The notes under the pieces: model-generated
Told to the model about the DNA's origin: nothing
Databases searched by the model: none
The model's input: the letters and a program-made list of their open reading frames with translations, nothing else
Program-made: the position numbers and the translations under genes
Shown here: positions 26,089 to 35,062 of the stretch, in pieces
Numbering within the stretch: the stretch's first letter is position 1
How the letters are laid out: each line of letters begins with the position of its first letter
Assembly (NCBI RefSeq): GCF_001612965.1
Contig: NZ_BDBL01000015.1
Span: 112,413 to 176,412, forward strand
Direction: 5' to 3'
Source: Nocardia kruczakiae NBRC 101016
Lineage (GTDB): Bacteria > Actinomycetota > Actinomycetes > Mycobacteriales > Mycobacteriaceae
DNA length: 64,000 bases

Positions 26089-27408
26089 ATGACCAGCGCA
26101 TCGACGCGCCCGGAGGCCCGCACCTTCCGCGGCGACTTGGATGTCCCGCCCGGACTTCCCCGCGGCATAGACCTCGGCCGCATCGCCAACAAGGACAAGG
26201 CGATCGCCATGTTCGGCCGTGAGATGGTCGAGAAGCTGACCGATCACGCACTGCTCGCCGACGACTACGCCTATCAGGCGATGCTCGACTTCAAGGACAA
26301 GAGCAACACCACCAACTGGCGCACGTTCGATCTGGCCCTCGAACAGGGAATCGACGCTGTCGAAGACCCGGGCCCCGGCCTGGTCGCGCTGTTCGAGCAG
26401 TTCGACCGGATCCCGGATTGGGTTGATTTCGACCAGCTCTACCGAGGCGCGGTCGCCTTCTGGCGGGCCGGCCCCATCGTCCCGCCGGTGTTGGCATGGG
26501 CGACCATCGCGGGCGGGTTCTCCATGTACAGCGCAACCAGGCCGGTGCTGTTCAGCGGGCGGCTGCAACACTCGGACAGGGTCGGCACCCGGCTGATCGA
26601 GAGCTTCCGCTACGTCGTCGCCGCCTACACACCCGGAGGAATGCACCGTTTCGACGAGGGGTTCCGGCTTACTGCCAAGGTACGAATGATCCACGCCGCG
26701 GTCCGGCACAGTCTGGGACGTTCGGATGCCTGGGACTGGGCCCGGTGGGGTGTGCCGATCAATAATCTCGACGGTATGGTCACCCAGGCGGGGCAGTTCG
26801 GGGTGAAATTCATCGACGCCGTGCAGAACTCGGGCATCCGCTACAGCGATCGCGAACTCGAGGACATCTTCGCGCTCAGCCGCTACGTCGGGTATGTCAT
26901 CGGAGTCCCGGAAGACATCCTGCACACCGGCTACGAAGACGCGCGGCGCAAGACCGAACTCCACACGCTGATCGAGCAGCCACCGGACGACTTGTGCCGC
27001 GAAGTGGTGCATTCCATCATCAAGTTCAGCGTTGAGAATCCGCCCGGCGACGCAGAGGTACTTCCCGGCCCGGTGGCGAAGTTCATGACCACGGAGCGCC
27101 GCCTGTCCTTGGCCTACGGTCTGTTGCACTCCTGGATCCCCGCCGATGTCATGACAGCACTCGGCGCCGAACGAACACGCTGGCGACATGTACTGCCCGC
27201 CGTCCGCCCGTTCGTCTCTGCCGCCGACCGGATCAGCCGGCTCCTCCCCCATGACGACGAACGCACCGCCTTCGATATTCTCCGCACCTTCAACGCCGCG
27301 ATCGAAGTACCCGCCGGGCAGCAGGCCGCCGCAGTCGCCAACCCGGACGAAGTGCACGCCGACATCACCGCCAACAAGGGGGGCATGCCCCGGGTGAGTT
27401 CCTCATGA
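26089..27408 (+). CDS. oxygenase MpaB family protein (DUF2236)
   Basis: A 439-residue DUF2236 protein, the family of latex-clearing protein and the fungal MpaB oxygenase, which cleave isoprenoid chains. Family-like stretches are KVRMIHAAVRHSLGRSDAWD (with the conserved Arg/His pattern), GVPINNLDGMVTQAGQFGV and FALSRYVGYVIGVPEDIL. No signal peptide is seen, so it acts inside the cell, unlike Lcp. ATG 26089 is chosen over ATG 26083 because GAGGAG (26077-26082) is six bases upstream of it. Its stop overlaps the racemase start (ATGA), so the two work as a pair. Haem use is expected from the family, not seen directly. Confidence 0.8.
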   Translation: MTSASTRPEARTFRGDLDVPPGLPRGIDLGRIANKDKAIAMFGREMVEKLTDHALLADDYAYQAMLDFKDKSNTTNWRTFDLALEQGIDAVEDPGPGLVALFEQFDRIPDWVDFDQLYRGAVAFWRAGPIVPPVLAWATIAGGFSMYSATRPVLFSGRLQHSDRVGTRLIESFRYVVAAYTPGGMHRFDEGFRLTAKVRMIHAAVRHSLGRSDAWDWARWGVPINNLDGMVTQAGQFGVKFIDAVQNSGIRYSDRELEDIFALSRYVGYVIGVPEDILHTGYEDARRKTELHTLIEQPPDDLCREVVHSIIKFSVENPPGDAEVLPGPVAKFMTTERRLSLAYGLLHSWIPADVMTALGAERTRWRHVLPAVRPFVSAADRISRLLPHDDERTAFDILRTFNAAIEVPAGQQAAAVANPDEVHADITANKGGMPRVSSS

Positions 27409-28547
27409 CGCGGCCGCCCCTCGATGGCGTGCGAATCATCGAATTGGCCGGTATCGGCCCCGGCCCGTTCGCGGGAATGATGCTCGCCGACTTGGGTGCC
27501 GAGGTGATCTGCGTGGACCGACCGGGCGGCAATCCCTGGGCGGCCCAAGGGCATTCGATCCTGTTTCGGAGCAGAAGACATCTCGCCCTCGATCTGAAGA
27601 ACCCCGCGGGCGCGGAAGTGGTGCGCAAGCTCTGTGGCGAGGCGGACGGCCTCATCGAGACGTTCCGTCCCGGGGTGGCCGAGCGGCTCGGCGTGGGACC
27701 ACAGGACTGCCTGGCCGTGAATCCGAATCTCGTATACGGCCGGATGACCGGCTGGGGGCAAACGGGGCCGATGGCATCCATGCCGGGCCACGACATCAAC
27801 TACATCGCGCTGGCCGGCGCGCTACACGCGATCGGCCGCAAGGGCCAAGCGCCGGTCCCTCCGTTGAACCTGGTCGGCGACTTCGGCGGCGGTGGAATGC
27901 TGCTCGGTGTAGGCATGCTGGCCGGGATCCTGTCCGCCCGCGCCGGCGCCGGTGGCCGGGTTGTCGACGCCGCCATGATCGACGGCATCTCCGCGTTGAT
28001 GGCGATGTTCCACACTTACCGCGCCGAAGGAACCTTCACAGCCGAGCGCGGCACCCATTTGCTCGACTCCGGCGCCTTCTTCTACGACGTCTACCGCACC
28101 CGAGACGGGCAGTGGGTGAGCATCGGCGCCATCGAATCGGCCTTCTGGCAGAAACTGTGCGACATCCTCGAAATGCCGGACGAGGTGCGAGACAACCAGT
28201 TCGACATCGAGAACTGGGATGAGTACCGTCGCATCCTGGCCGAGCGCATCGTCGGCTACGACCGGGCAGAGCTGGACGAGCTGTTCCTCGGTACCAACAC
28301 CTGCTACGCGCCGGTCTTGTCGCTGGCCGAAGCTGTGGAGCATCCACATCACCGCGCACGCGGCACCTTCGTCGATATCGACGGTGTGGTCCAACCCGCA
28401 CCCGCACCCAGATTCGACGGCGTCGCGCCCACCGCACCGCGTCCGCGCCGAGCGCCGGGCGCGGACAGCCGCCAGATCCTCACCGACCTCGGCTACCCGC
28501 AGCACGCGGTGGACGCACTCGTCGCCGGCGGGGTCGTCGCCGACTGA
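27405..28547 (+). CDS. alpha-methylacyl-CoA racemase (CaiB/BaiF family)
   Basis: A 380-residue class III CoA-transferase-fold protein. The pair GHDINYIALAG (catalytic His, about residue 128) and LVGDFGGGGMLL (catalytic Asp, about 158), plus GAIESAFWQKLCDIL, match alpha-methylacyl-CoA racemases of the M. tuberculosis MCR type rather than CoA transferases. It interconverts 2R and 2S methyl-branched acyl-CoAs so that acyl-CoA dehydrogenases can act, which suggests the pathway handles methyl-branched chains such as isoprenoid or sterol side chains. Coupled to the MpaB-like gene by ATGA. Confidence 0.88.
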   Translation: MTRPPLDGVRIIELAGIGPGPFAGMMLADLGAEVICVDRPGGNPWAAQGHSILFRSRRHLALDLKNPAGAEVVRKLCGEADGLIETFRPGVAERLGVGPQDCLAVNPNLVYGRMTGWGQTGPMASMPGHDINYIALAGALHAIGRKGQAPVPPLNLVGDFGGGGMLLGVGMLAGILSARAGAGGRVVDAAMIDGISALMAMFHTYRAEGTFTAERGTHLLDSGAFFYDVYRTRDGQWVSIGAIESAFWQKLCDILEMPDEVRDNQFDIENWDEYRRILAERIVGYDRAELDELFLGTNTCYAPVLSLAEAVEHPHHRARGTFVDIDGVVQPAPAPRFDGVAPTAPRPRRAPGADSRQILTDLGYPQHAVDALVAGGVVAD

Positions 28548-28554
28548 GCGGCGA

Positions 28555-28622
28555 GACGGTCGCACCGCGTTGCCGAAGCCGCGAGAAGATCAGCGCGGCA
28601 ACGGTATCGCGGTGCGACCGTC
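28555..28622. terminator. large hairpin between convergent genes
   Basis: GACGGTCGCACCGCG (28555-28569) pairs perfectly with its complement at 28608-28622, and an inner TTGCCG/CGGCAA (28570-28575/28596-28601) extends the stem. It lies between the racemase and the acyl-CoA dehydrogenase, which converge here, so it can terminate both. No U-tract. Confidence 0.75.
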
Positions 28623-28636
28623 CTGGTCCGCAAGGA

Positions 28637-29776
28637 CTACAGACCGAGCGACCGGCCGACAATCTCTCGCATGATCTCGTTGGTGCCACCGTAGATGCGC
28701 TGCACCCGCGCATCGCGCCATCGCCGCGCAACCTCGTACTCCTCCATATAGCCGTAGCCGCCGTGCAACTGCAGGCAGACATCCAGCGCCTCGAATTCGA
28801 GTTCGGTGGTGGAGAACTTGGCCCCGGCTGCCTCCGCGGCGGTCAGCTCACCGCTGTTCTGCGCTTCGATGCATCGATCGACGTAGACCCGAGCGAACCC
28901 GACCTTGGTGGACAGCTCCGCGAGCCGGAACCGGTTTGCCTGGAACGAGCCGATCGGCCGGCCGAAAGCATTGCGTTCCTTGGCATATGCGATCGCGGTC
29001 TCGACGGCGTACTCGGCGCTGGCGACCGCGACCACCGCCATCGACAGCCGCTCCTGGGCCAAGTTGCTCATCAGGTAGTGCAGGCCCTTACCCGGCTCAC
29101 CGAGCACGTCGGTCTCCGGCACATGCACGTCACGAAAGAACAGCTCGGCGGTGTCCTGGGCACGCCGGCCGATCTTCTCGAGTTTGCGGCCACGTTCGAA
29201 CCCGTCGCGGTCCGACGGGACGACGAACAGGCCGAATCCTCCACCGTCTCCCTCCGGGATACGGGCGGCCACAATGATCAGGTCGGCTTGGATGCCGCGG
29301 GTCACGAAAGTCTTGGCACCGTTGAGCCGCCAGCCGTTTCCGTCGCGAACCGCAGTGGTTTTGATGGCCCGCAGGTCGGATCCGGTGCCGGGCTCGGACA
29401 TGGCCACGGCGATCGCGATGTCGCCGTTGACGATTCCGGGTATCCAACGCCTCTGTTGCGCGGGCGCAGCGATGTCCAGGAAGTACGGCAGCACGATGTC
29501 GTTGGTGAGCGAGAAGCCATCACCTACCGTTCCGGTGCGCACTACCTCCTCGTTGAGCACGGCATTGAACCGGAAGTCACGCAGACCCGCGCCACCGAAC
29601 TCCTCCGCCGCCGCGAATCCCACCAGTCCCTGTGCCGCCGCGGCTTTCCAGAAACCACGGTCGACCTGCCCCGTGGCCTCCCATTCAGCGGTGTGCGGCA
29701 CGGCGTGGCGATTCAGGAAGCTACGTACCGAGGCACGGAACTGATGGTGTTCGTCCGCGAAGATGGTCCGTTCCAT
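28637..29776 (-). CDS. fadE: acyl-CoA dehydrogenase
   Basis: A 379-residue flavoprotein. It has the FAD/substrate segment AIAMSEPGTGSDLRAIKTTA, NGAKTFVTRGIQADL, ERNAFGRPIGSFQ, and LQLHGGYGYMEEY with the final IYGGTNEIMREIVGRSLGL. The position that carries the catalytic Glu in medium-chain enzymes is Gly here (YGGT); a Glu 14 residues before the Gly of NAFG lines up with the base of long-chain and isovaleryl types, so those substrates or branched ones are likelier. Its ATG is one base after the upstream dehydrogenase stop. Confidence 0.93.
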   Translation of the reverse strand: MERTIFADEHHQFRASVRSFLNRHAVPHTAEWEATGQVDRGFWKAAAAQGLVGFAAAEEFGGAGLRDFRFNAVLNEEVVRTGTVGDGFSLTNDIVLPYFLDIAAPAQQRRWIPGIVNGDIAIAVAMSEPGTGSDLRAIKTTAVRDGNGWRLNGAKTFVTRGIQADLIIVAARIPEGDGGGFGLFVVPSDRDGFERGRKLEKIGRRAQDTAELFFRDVHVPETDVLGEPGKGLHYLMSNLAQERLSMAVVAVASAEYAVETAIAYAKERNAFGRPIGSFQANRFRLAELSTKVGFARVYVDRCIEAQNSGELTAAEAAGAKFSTTELEFEALDVCLQLHGGYGYMEEYEVARRWRDARVQRIYGGTNEIMREIVGRSLGL

Positions 29777-29777
29777 C

Positions 29778-30947
29778 TCAGATCCCCATCGCTTTCCCGA
29801 CGATCTCCTTCATGATTTCGCTGGTTCCGCCATAGATCCGCTGCACCCTGGCATCGGCGTACGCGCGCGCGATGGAGTACTCGGCCATGTATCCATAGCC
29901 ACCGAACAGCTGCAGGCAGGCATCGACCACACGACCCTGCACCTCGGTGGCTTCGAGCTTGGCCATGGCCGCGCGATCGGCGGTCAGACGCCCGTCGAGG
30001 TGTTCGCGCAGGCAATCTGTGACGAAGGAGCGCACCACCTCGGTGTCGGAGTACGCCTGTGCCAGCGCGAACCTGGTGTTCTGGAACGCCGCCAACGGCT
30101 TTCCGAATGCCCTCCGCTCGCGCACGTATTCGGTGGCATGCTCCACCGCGCGAGCGGCGGCCGCGGCACTCGCCACCGCGATGGTCAGGCGCTCCTGTGG
30201 CAGATTCGACACCAGCGCGGTGAATCCGCTACCCGGGTCGCCCAGCAGGTTCGCCGCGGGTACTGCGGCATCCTCGAAGAACAGTTCGGCCGTGTCCTGG
30301 GCGTGCATACCGATCTTGTCCAAATTGCGGCCGCGAGTGAACCCTGGAGTGTCGCGTTCGACCACGATCAGCGAAAGTCCGTCGTGCCTGCCCGCATCGC
30401 GATGGGTACGTGCCGCGACGATCACCAGATCGGCATTGATTCCGTTGGAAATGAAGGTTTTCGCACCGTTGAGCACATAGTGGTCACCGTCGAGTACGGC
30501 GGTGGTCTCGATACCGGCGAGATCGGAGCCGGTACCCGGCTCGGTCATGGCGATAGCAGCGATCAGCTCCCCGCTCGCGAGACCGGGCAGCCACCGCTTG
30601 CGCTGCTCGTCGTTCGCGTAGCGCAGGAAATAGGGCACGCAGATGTCGTTGTGCAGGTTGACGCCGAACGACATCACCCCGGCCCGCGATACCTCCTCCG
30701 CGATCACCGCGTTGAATCGAAAGTCGTCGACGCCGCCGCCACCGAACTCCTCGCCGATAGCCATCCCGAGAAAGCCATGCCCGCCTGCCTCGGCGAACAA
30801 CCGCCTCGGGATGATGCCGTCCTTCTCCCACTGCGGGTAGTGCGGAACCACACGGGACTCCAGGAATTTTCGGAAACTCTGCCGGAAGGCTTCGTGTTCA
30901 GCGTCGTACACCGACCCTGCACTCACTCGTTGCTCTGATGTCGTCAT
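29778..30947 (-). CDS. fadE: acyl-CoA dehydrogenase
   Basis: A 389-residue paralogue of the next gene with IAMTEPGTGSDLAGIETTAV, NGAKTFISNGINADLVI, ERRAFGKPLAAFQ, QLFGGYGYMAEYSIAR and IYGGTSEIMKEI. Again the last loop has Gly instead of Glu, with a conserved Glu in the earlier helix (AVEHATEYVRERR). Two adjacent FadE genes could form a heterotetramer, as known for sterol side-chain FadE pairs. ATG 30947 (MTTSEQ) is chosen; sequence upstream overlaps the control region with operators B and D. Confidence 0.93.
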   Translation of the reverse strand: MTTSEQRVSAGSVYDAEHEAFRQSFRKFLESRVVPHYPQWEKDGIIPRRLFAEAGGHGFLGMAIGEEFGGGGVDDFRFNAVIAEEVSRAGVMSFGVNLHNDICVPYFLRYANDEQRKRWLPGLASGELIAAIAMTEPGTGSDLAGIETTAVLDGDHYVLNGAKTFISNGINADLVIVAARTHRDAGRHDGLSLIVVERDTPGFTRGRNLDKIGMHAQDTAELFFEDAAVPAANLLGDPGSGFTALVSNLPQERLTIAVASAAAAARAVEHATEYVRERRAFGKPLAAFQNTRFALAQAYSDTEVVRSFVTDCLREHLDGRLTADRAAMAKLEATEVQGRVVDACLQLFGGYGYMAEYSIARAYADARVQRIYGGTSEIMKEIVGKAMGI

Positions 30948-30968
30948 ACAGGCGACAATACATGCGAT

Positions 30969-30985
30969 CCATACACTGTGTCCGT
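30969..30985 (-). promoter_or_regulatory. regulon operator D (acyl-CoA dehydrogenase pair)
   Basis: Plus strand CCATACACTGTGTCCGT, minus strand ACGGACACAGTGTATGG, contains the perfect palindrome ACACTGTGT apart from the centre. It is 22 bp upstream of the acyl-CoA dehydrogenase start, a position that would overlap that promoter. Confidence 0.65.
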
Positions 30986-31035
30986 ACGGTACGTAATACT
31001 TTCTCACCAACATCGAACGCAGCCCGAAAAGGCGA

Positions 31036-31065
31036 TTGACACTGTATCTGAACAGATTGTATGGT
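31036..31065 (+). promoter_or_regulatory. promoter and operator B of the monooxygenase gene
   Basis: A consensus -35 TTGACA (31036-31041) is 18 bp from TATGGT (31060-31065), which is six bases before the ATG at 31072, so the message is probably leaderless. The operator CTGAACAGATTGTATGG (31048-31064) covers the spacer and -10 and differs from operator A at only three of 17 positions. Confidence 0.65.
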
Positions 31066-31071
31066 CGCCGT

Positions 31072-33072
31072 ATGCCGCAGTCGAATCCCCCTTCGAGCCC
31101 AGCCCGCTGGGGTCTGCAACCGCTCGGAAGTTTTCAGCCGTCGCCCGATTTCACCGACGACGAACTCGCCGCCGCACTCGACGAGGCGAATCTGCCCGTG
31201 TTGCTCGGTGCGCTCGCTGTACTGACCGGACAGGACCGCTGGATCAAGGCTCCGTACCTGCCGACACCACCACCCGACCTCGGCGACCACGATTCGGGCG
31301 GCTTCGACGAGGTTGTGCGGCAACAGATCATCGATGAGGCGACGGAGGTGCTTCGGGCCTGGCGAGACGGAACCGAGACGTTCGGACACACTCCCCCGGA
31401 GCCCGACCGGCTCGCGCTGGTGCTCTCGGTCATGCTGGGCGAAACGATCCCCGCCGAATACGGCAGATTGCTCGGCGAGGAAATGGGAATCTATCCCCGC
31501 CACACCGAGCCCTCGGCACCGATCGACCCGACGTTTCGGGTGATCATCGTCGGCGCCGGCGTCTCCGGCCTGGCCATGGCGATCCGGCTGGGACAAGCCG
31601 GTGTCGACTACCTCGTGGTGGACAAGAACACCGAGGTGGGCGGTACCTGGCACGAAAACGTCTATCCCGGTTGCGGAGTGGACACCCCGAGTCACCTCTA
31701 CGCGCTCTCGTTCGACCCCAAACCGGACTGGTCCAGCTATTTCGCACCGCAGTCCGAGCTCGCCCGCTACTGGCGCACCCTCGCCGAACGCCACGGAGTG
31801 CTCGAACACATTCGGCTGGGCACCCGGGTTCGCACAGCGATCTTCGACGAGCACACGAACCGGTGGCACCTCACGGTCGAATCGGCCGGCGGCGCTTCCG
31901 AAACACTGACCGCCGACGTGGTGGTCAGCGCCGTCGGGCTACTGAATCAGCCCAGCGTGCCGGATCTGCCCGGGCTCGGAGAGTTCCGCGGATCCATCGC
32001 GCACACCGCGCAGTGGGACCCGAACGTGGATCCGGCCGGCAAACGGATCGCGGTCGTCGGAACCGGCGCCAGCGCAATGCAATTCGTCCCCACCAGCGCA
32101 GAGACCGCCGAGCACGTGACGGTGTTCCAACGCACTCCGCAATGGGCGACTCCGCACCCGCTCAAGGGACGTGCGGTGTCGTCGGCATTCCAGTTTCTCA
32201 GCGAGCACGTACCGTTCTATCTGGCCTGGTACCGCGCTCGACTGTTCTGGCGTATGGGCGACAAGGTGTGGGGCCTGCTACAGGTCGACCCCGACTACCC
32301 ACATCTCGGCCGGGCGGTAAACAAGGCCAACGACAAACTGCGCCGACATCTGACGGCGTACATCGAACACGAACTGGACGGCCGCCCCGACCTGATCGCC
32401 AAGAGCGTCCCCGACTACCCGCCCTACGGAAAGCGCATGCTCATCGACGCGGGCTGGTTCCGTACGCTGCGCCGCGACAATGTCACGCTGGTGACCGCCC
32501 CTATCGCCACCGTCACCGCCGAGGGGGTGCGCACGGCCGACGGCACCGAGCATCCGGCCGACATCCTCGTTCTGGCAACGGGTTTCAAGGCCGTCGATGT
32601 GCTGGCCTCGATGGACGTGCGCGGCCGCGGCGGCCGCACGCTACGCGAGGTCTGGGGCGAGGGCGACGGCCGAGCGCACCTGGGTATCACGGTGCCGGGT
32701 TTTCCGAACTTCTTCTGCCTGTACGGGCCCAACACCAATACCGGACACGGCGGCACCGTCATCGCGAGTACCGAGATGCAGGTCCAGTACGTCACTGCCA
32801 TGATCGCGGCACTGATCGACAACAACTGGGCCTCGGTCGAGGTACGCCAGGATGTGCACGATGCCTACAACCGCGAACTGGATGCGGCACTGGCACAGAC
32901 AGTCTGGGACTTCGGCGGAACCACCACCTACTATCGCAACGATCGCGGCCGCATCGTCACCAACAGCCCATGGCGCTACATCGACTACTGGAAACGTGTG
33001 CACGAGCCGCAGTTGTCGGACTTCGAGATCAGTTACCGCGACGCGTCCGTCGCCCCTACAACAACCCGATGA
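31072..33072 (+). CDS. type I Baeyer-Villiger flavin monooxygenase, 4-hydroxyacetophenone monooxygenase-like
   Basis: A 666-residue FAD/NADPH enzyme that should insert oxygen next to a ketone to give an ester or lactone. The FAD motif VIIVGAGVSGLAMA starts near residue 156, GGTWHENVYPGCGVDTPSHL follows, the Baeyer-Villiger fingerprint FRGSIAHTAQWD is near residue 305 and the NADPH motif IAVVGTGASAMQ follows it. The N-terminal extension of about 150 residues before the first Rossmann motif is a feature of the 4-hydroxyacetophenone monooxygenase group. ATG 31072 is favoured because the promoter lies immediately upstream. The acyl-CoA synthetase gene follows after 12 bp. Confidence 0.9.
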   Translation: MPQSNPPSSPARWGLQPLGSFQPSPDFTDDELAAALDEANLPVLLGALAVLTGQDRWIKAPYLPTPPPDLGDHDSGGFDEVVRQQIIDEATEVLRAWRDGTETFGHTPPEPDRLALVLSVMLGETIPAEYGRLLGEEMGIYPRHTEPSAPIDPTFRVIIVGAGVSGLAMAIRLGQAGVDYLVVDKNTEVGGTWHENVYPGCGVDTPSHLYALSFDPKPDWSSYFAPQSELARYWRTLAERHGVLEHIRLGTRVRTAIFDEHTNRWHLTVESAGGASETLTADVVVSAVGLLNQPSVPDLPGLGEFRGSIAHTAQWDPNVDPAGKRIAVVGTGASAMQFVPTSAETAEHVTVFQRTPQWATPHPLKGRAVSSAFQFLSEHVPFYLAWYRARLFWRMGDKVWGLLQVDPDYPHLGRAVNKANDKLRRHLTAYIEHELDGRPDLIAKSVPDYPPYGKRMLIDAGWFRTLRRDNVTLVTAPIATVTAEGVRTADGTEHPADILVLATGFKAVDVLASMDVRGRGGRTLREVWGEGDGRAHLGITVPGFPNFFCLYGPNTNTGHGGTVIASTEMQVQYVTAMIAALIDNNWASVEVRQDVHDAYNRELDAALAQTVWDFGGTTTYYRNDRGRIVTNSPWRYIDYWKRVHEPQLSDFEISYRDASVAPTTTR

Positions 33073-33084
33073 TGTGAGGTAGTC

Positions 33085-34926
33085 ATGTCCGAACTGGTCG
33101 AGGCCACCACCGACGGCGCGGCGCCCGGCATCGCCGCCGCCACACTGCCCGAGGCGTTTCAAGCCACTGTCGCCGCTCGAGGCGACTCGCCCGCGCTCGT
33201 CGCCCACGGCGAGGACACCACGCTCAGCTGGAACCAATTCGGTTCCGCTGTCGAAGAAGTCGCGGCCGGGCTGGCCGCGCTCGGCGTCGGCCACGGCGAC
33301 ACCGTGGGCATCCTGATGTCCAACAGCCCCGAATTCCACATCGTCGACATGGCAGCACTACACCTGGGCGCCACCCCCTTCTCGATCTACCTCACCTCCT
33401 CCCCCGAACAGATCGCCTATCTGTTCCGGAACGCGGGCAATGCCGTACTGGTGGCCGAGCAGCGCTACCTCGAGGTGATCGCGCGAACCGACGCGCCGTC
33501 GCTGAAACATATCGTGATCAGTGACGCCGACCAGGCCGCGGTCGCCGCCGATTCCGCCCGCACCCTCTCACTCGCCGAACTGCGCCGTCGGCGTCCTGAC
33601 GGCTTCGATTTCACCGAAACCTGGAAATCGGTGCGGCCCAGCGATGTCGCCACCCTGATCTACACCTCCGGAACCACAGGCGATCCGAAGGGCGTCGAAC
33701 TGACGCACTCGAACCTCATGTTCGTGATGCACTCCTGCAATATCCGTTTCCCGTTCACAGTCGAGGGGGCGGCCATCTCCTACCTGCCCACAGCGCATGC
33801 CGCGGACCGCGTCTTCTCTCACTATCTGGCCACCGTCACGGGATGGCCCATAACCACCGTGCGCGACGCCGCAACGGTTTTCGCCGCGGTCGCCGCCACC
33901 CGGCCGTCCTGGTTCCTCGGAGTGCCGCGCATCTGGGAGAAGCTGCGCGGCGCCCTGCTCAGCAAGTTCAGCTCCTTACCCCCGGCAGAGAGGGCCTCGA
34001 CCGAACAAGCCCTCGAGGCCGCGGTCGAGTACGTTCGGATACGCCAGCGACAGGGCGCAGTCCCCGCCGACCTCCAGGCCCGGGTCGCCGCTGACGAAGA
34101 GCGGATCTTCAGGCCGCTGCGGGCCCAGCTCGGCCTCGACCGCATCGCATTGCTCATGACCGGCGCCGCACCGATCGCACCGGTGGTGCACGAGTTCTTC
34201 CTCGCCATCGGCCTCCCACTGCAGGAGGGGTTCGGGATGTCGGAAACCGGCGCCTTGGGCTTCACCAATCTGACCACCGATATCCGGATCGGGAAGGTCG
34301 GCCTGGCCCAACCGGGCACCGAGGCGGCTCTCGCGCCGGATGGCGAGTTGCTACTGCGCGGACCGCATGTCATGCGTGGCTACCGGAACGACCCGGCCCG
34401 GACGGCCGATGCCATCGACGCGCAGGGCTGGCTCCATACCGGCGACATCGCGGACATCGATGACGAGGGCTGGGTCTCGATCATCGACCGCAAGAAAGAA
34501 CTCATCATCAACGCGGCCGGCAAGAACATGTCTCCGGTCAACATCGAGAACACCCTGAAGAGTGCGTCCGCGCTGATCGGCCAGGTGTGTGTGATCGGCG
34601 ATCGCCGACCGTTCAACATCGCACTCATCGTGCTGGACGCCGACTCGGGGCGAATCTTCGCGCAGCAGAAGGGTTTGTCCGATGCCTCGATAGCCGCGCT
34701 CGCCGCGCAGCCTCAGGTGAGGGCGGCGGTCAGCGCCGCGGTCGAGGAGGCGAACACGCGGCTGTCCAGGGTCGAGCAGATCAAAGCTTTCCGGCTACTG
34801 GACACTGAATGGCTTCCAGACTCCGAAGAACTCACTCCGACCATGAAAATGCGTCGGCGAGGCATCGCTCGGAAATACGCCGACATTATCGAGGATATCT
34901 ATCGATCCACCGCACGCCCGGCGTGA
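33085..34926 (+). CDS. fadD: long-chain acyl-CoA synthetase (AMP-forming)
   Basis: A 613-residue adenylating enzyme of the FadD15-like class. The P-loop is IYTSGTTGDPKGVELTHSN (about residue 193), the ATP/adenylate motif is LQEGFGMSET, the hinge is WLHTGDIADIDDEGWVSIID and the A10 region has a Lys in LTPTMKMRRR. It should activate the carboxylic acid product to its CoA ester for beta-oxidation. Twelve bases separate it from the monooxygenase gene, so they form one unit. Confidence 0.93.
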   Translation: MSELVEATTDGAAPGIAAATLPEAFQATVAARGDSPALVAHGEDTTLSWNQFGSAVEEVAAGLAALGVGHGDTVGILMSNSPEFHIVDMAALHLGATPFSIYLTSSPEQIAYLFRNAGNAVLVAEQRYLEVIARTDAPSLKHIVISDADQAAVAADSARTLSLAELRRRRPDGFDFTETWKSVRPSDVATLIYTSGTTGDPKGVELTHSNLMFVMHSCNIRFPFTVEGAAISYLPTAHAADRVFSHYLATVTGWPITTVRDAATVFAAVAATRPSWFLGVPRIWEKLRGALLSKFSSLPPAERASTEQALEAAVEYVRIRQRQGAVPADLQARVAADEERIFRPLRAQLGLDRIALLMTGAAPIAPVVHEFFLAIGLPLQEGFGMSETGALGFTNLTTDIRIGKVGLAQPGTEAALAPDGELLLRGPHVMRGYRNDPARTADAIDAQGWLHTGDIADIDDEGWVSIIDRKKELIINAAGKNMSPVNIENTLKSASALIGQVCVIGDRRPFNIALIVLDADSGRIFAQQKGLSDASIAALAAQPQVRAAVSAAVEEANTRLSRVEQIKAFRLLDTEWLPDSEELTPTMKMRRRGIARKYADIIEDIYRSTARPA

Positions 34927-35025
34927 CTACGCCATCCGGACTCCGGGCGGGGTGAGGAATCGCTTGCCGACTCACCCCGCCCGGCTGCGACCTCACACTG
35001 TCGTGAATCGGCACATACACCCACA

Positions 35026-35056
35026 CCGTTCATTATGTCCAGACATCGGCTACTGT
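35026..35056 (+). promoter_or_regulatory. promoter and operator G of the tandem-TetR gene
   Basis: CCGTTCATTATGTCCAG (35026-35042; minus strand CTGGACATAATGAACGG) is the most divergent copy of the regulon site. TACTGT (35051-35056) is six bases before the GTG at 35063, the same leaderless arrangement as at 2238 and 31060. It suggests autoregulation. Confidence 0.55.
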
Positions 35057-35062
35057 AGGCAG

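Noticed and set aside
31036..31071. Upstream TTG start adding 12 codons to the monooxygenase
   Set aside because: These codons coincide with the -35 box, operator and -10 box, so they are promoter DNA.
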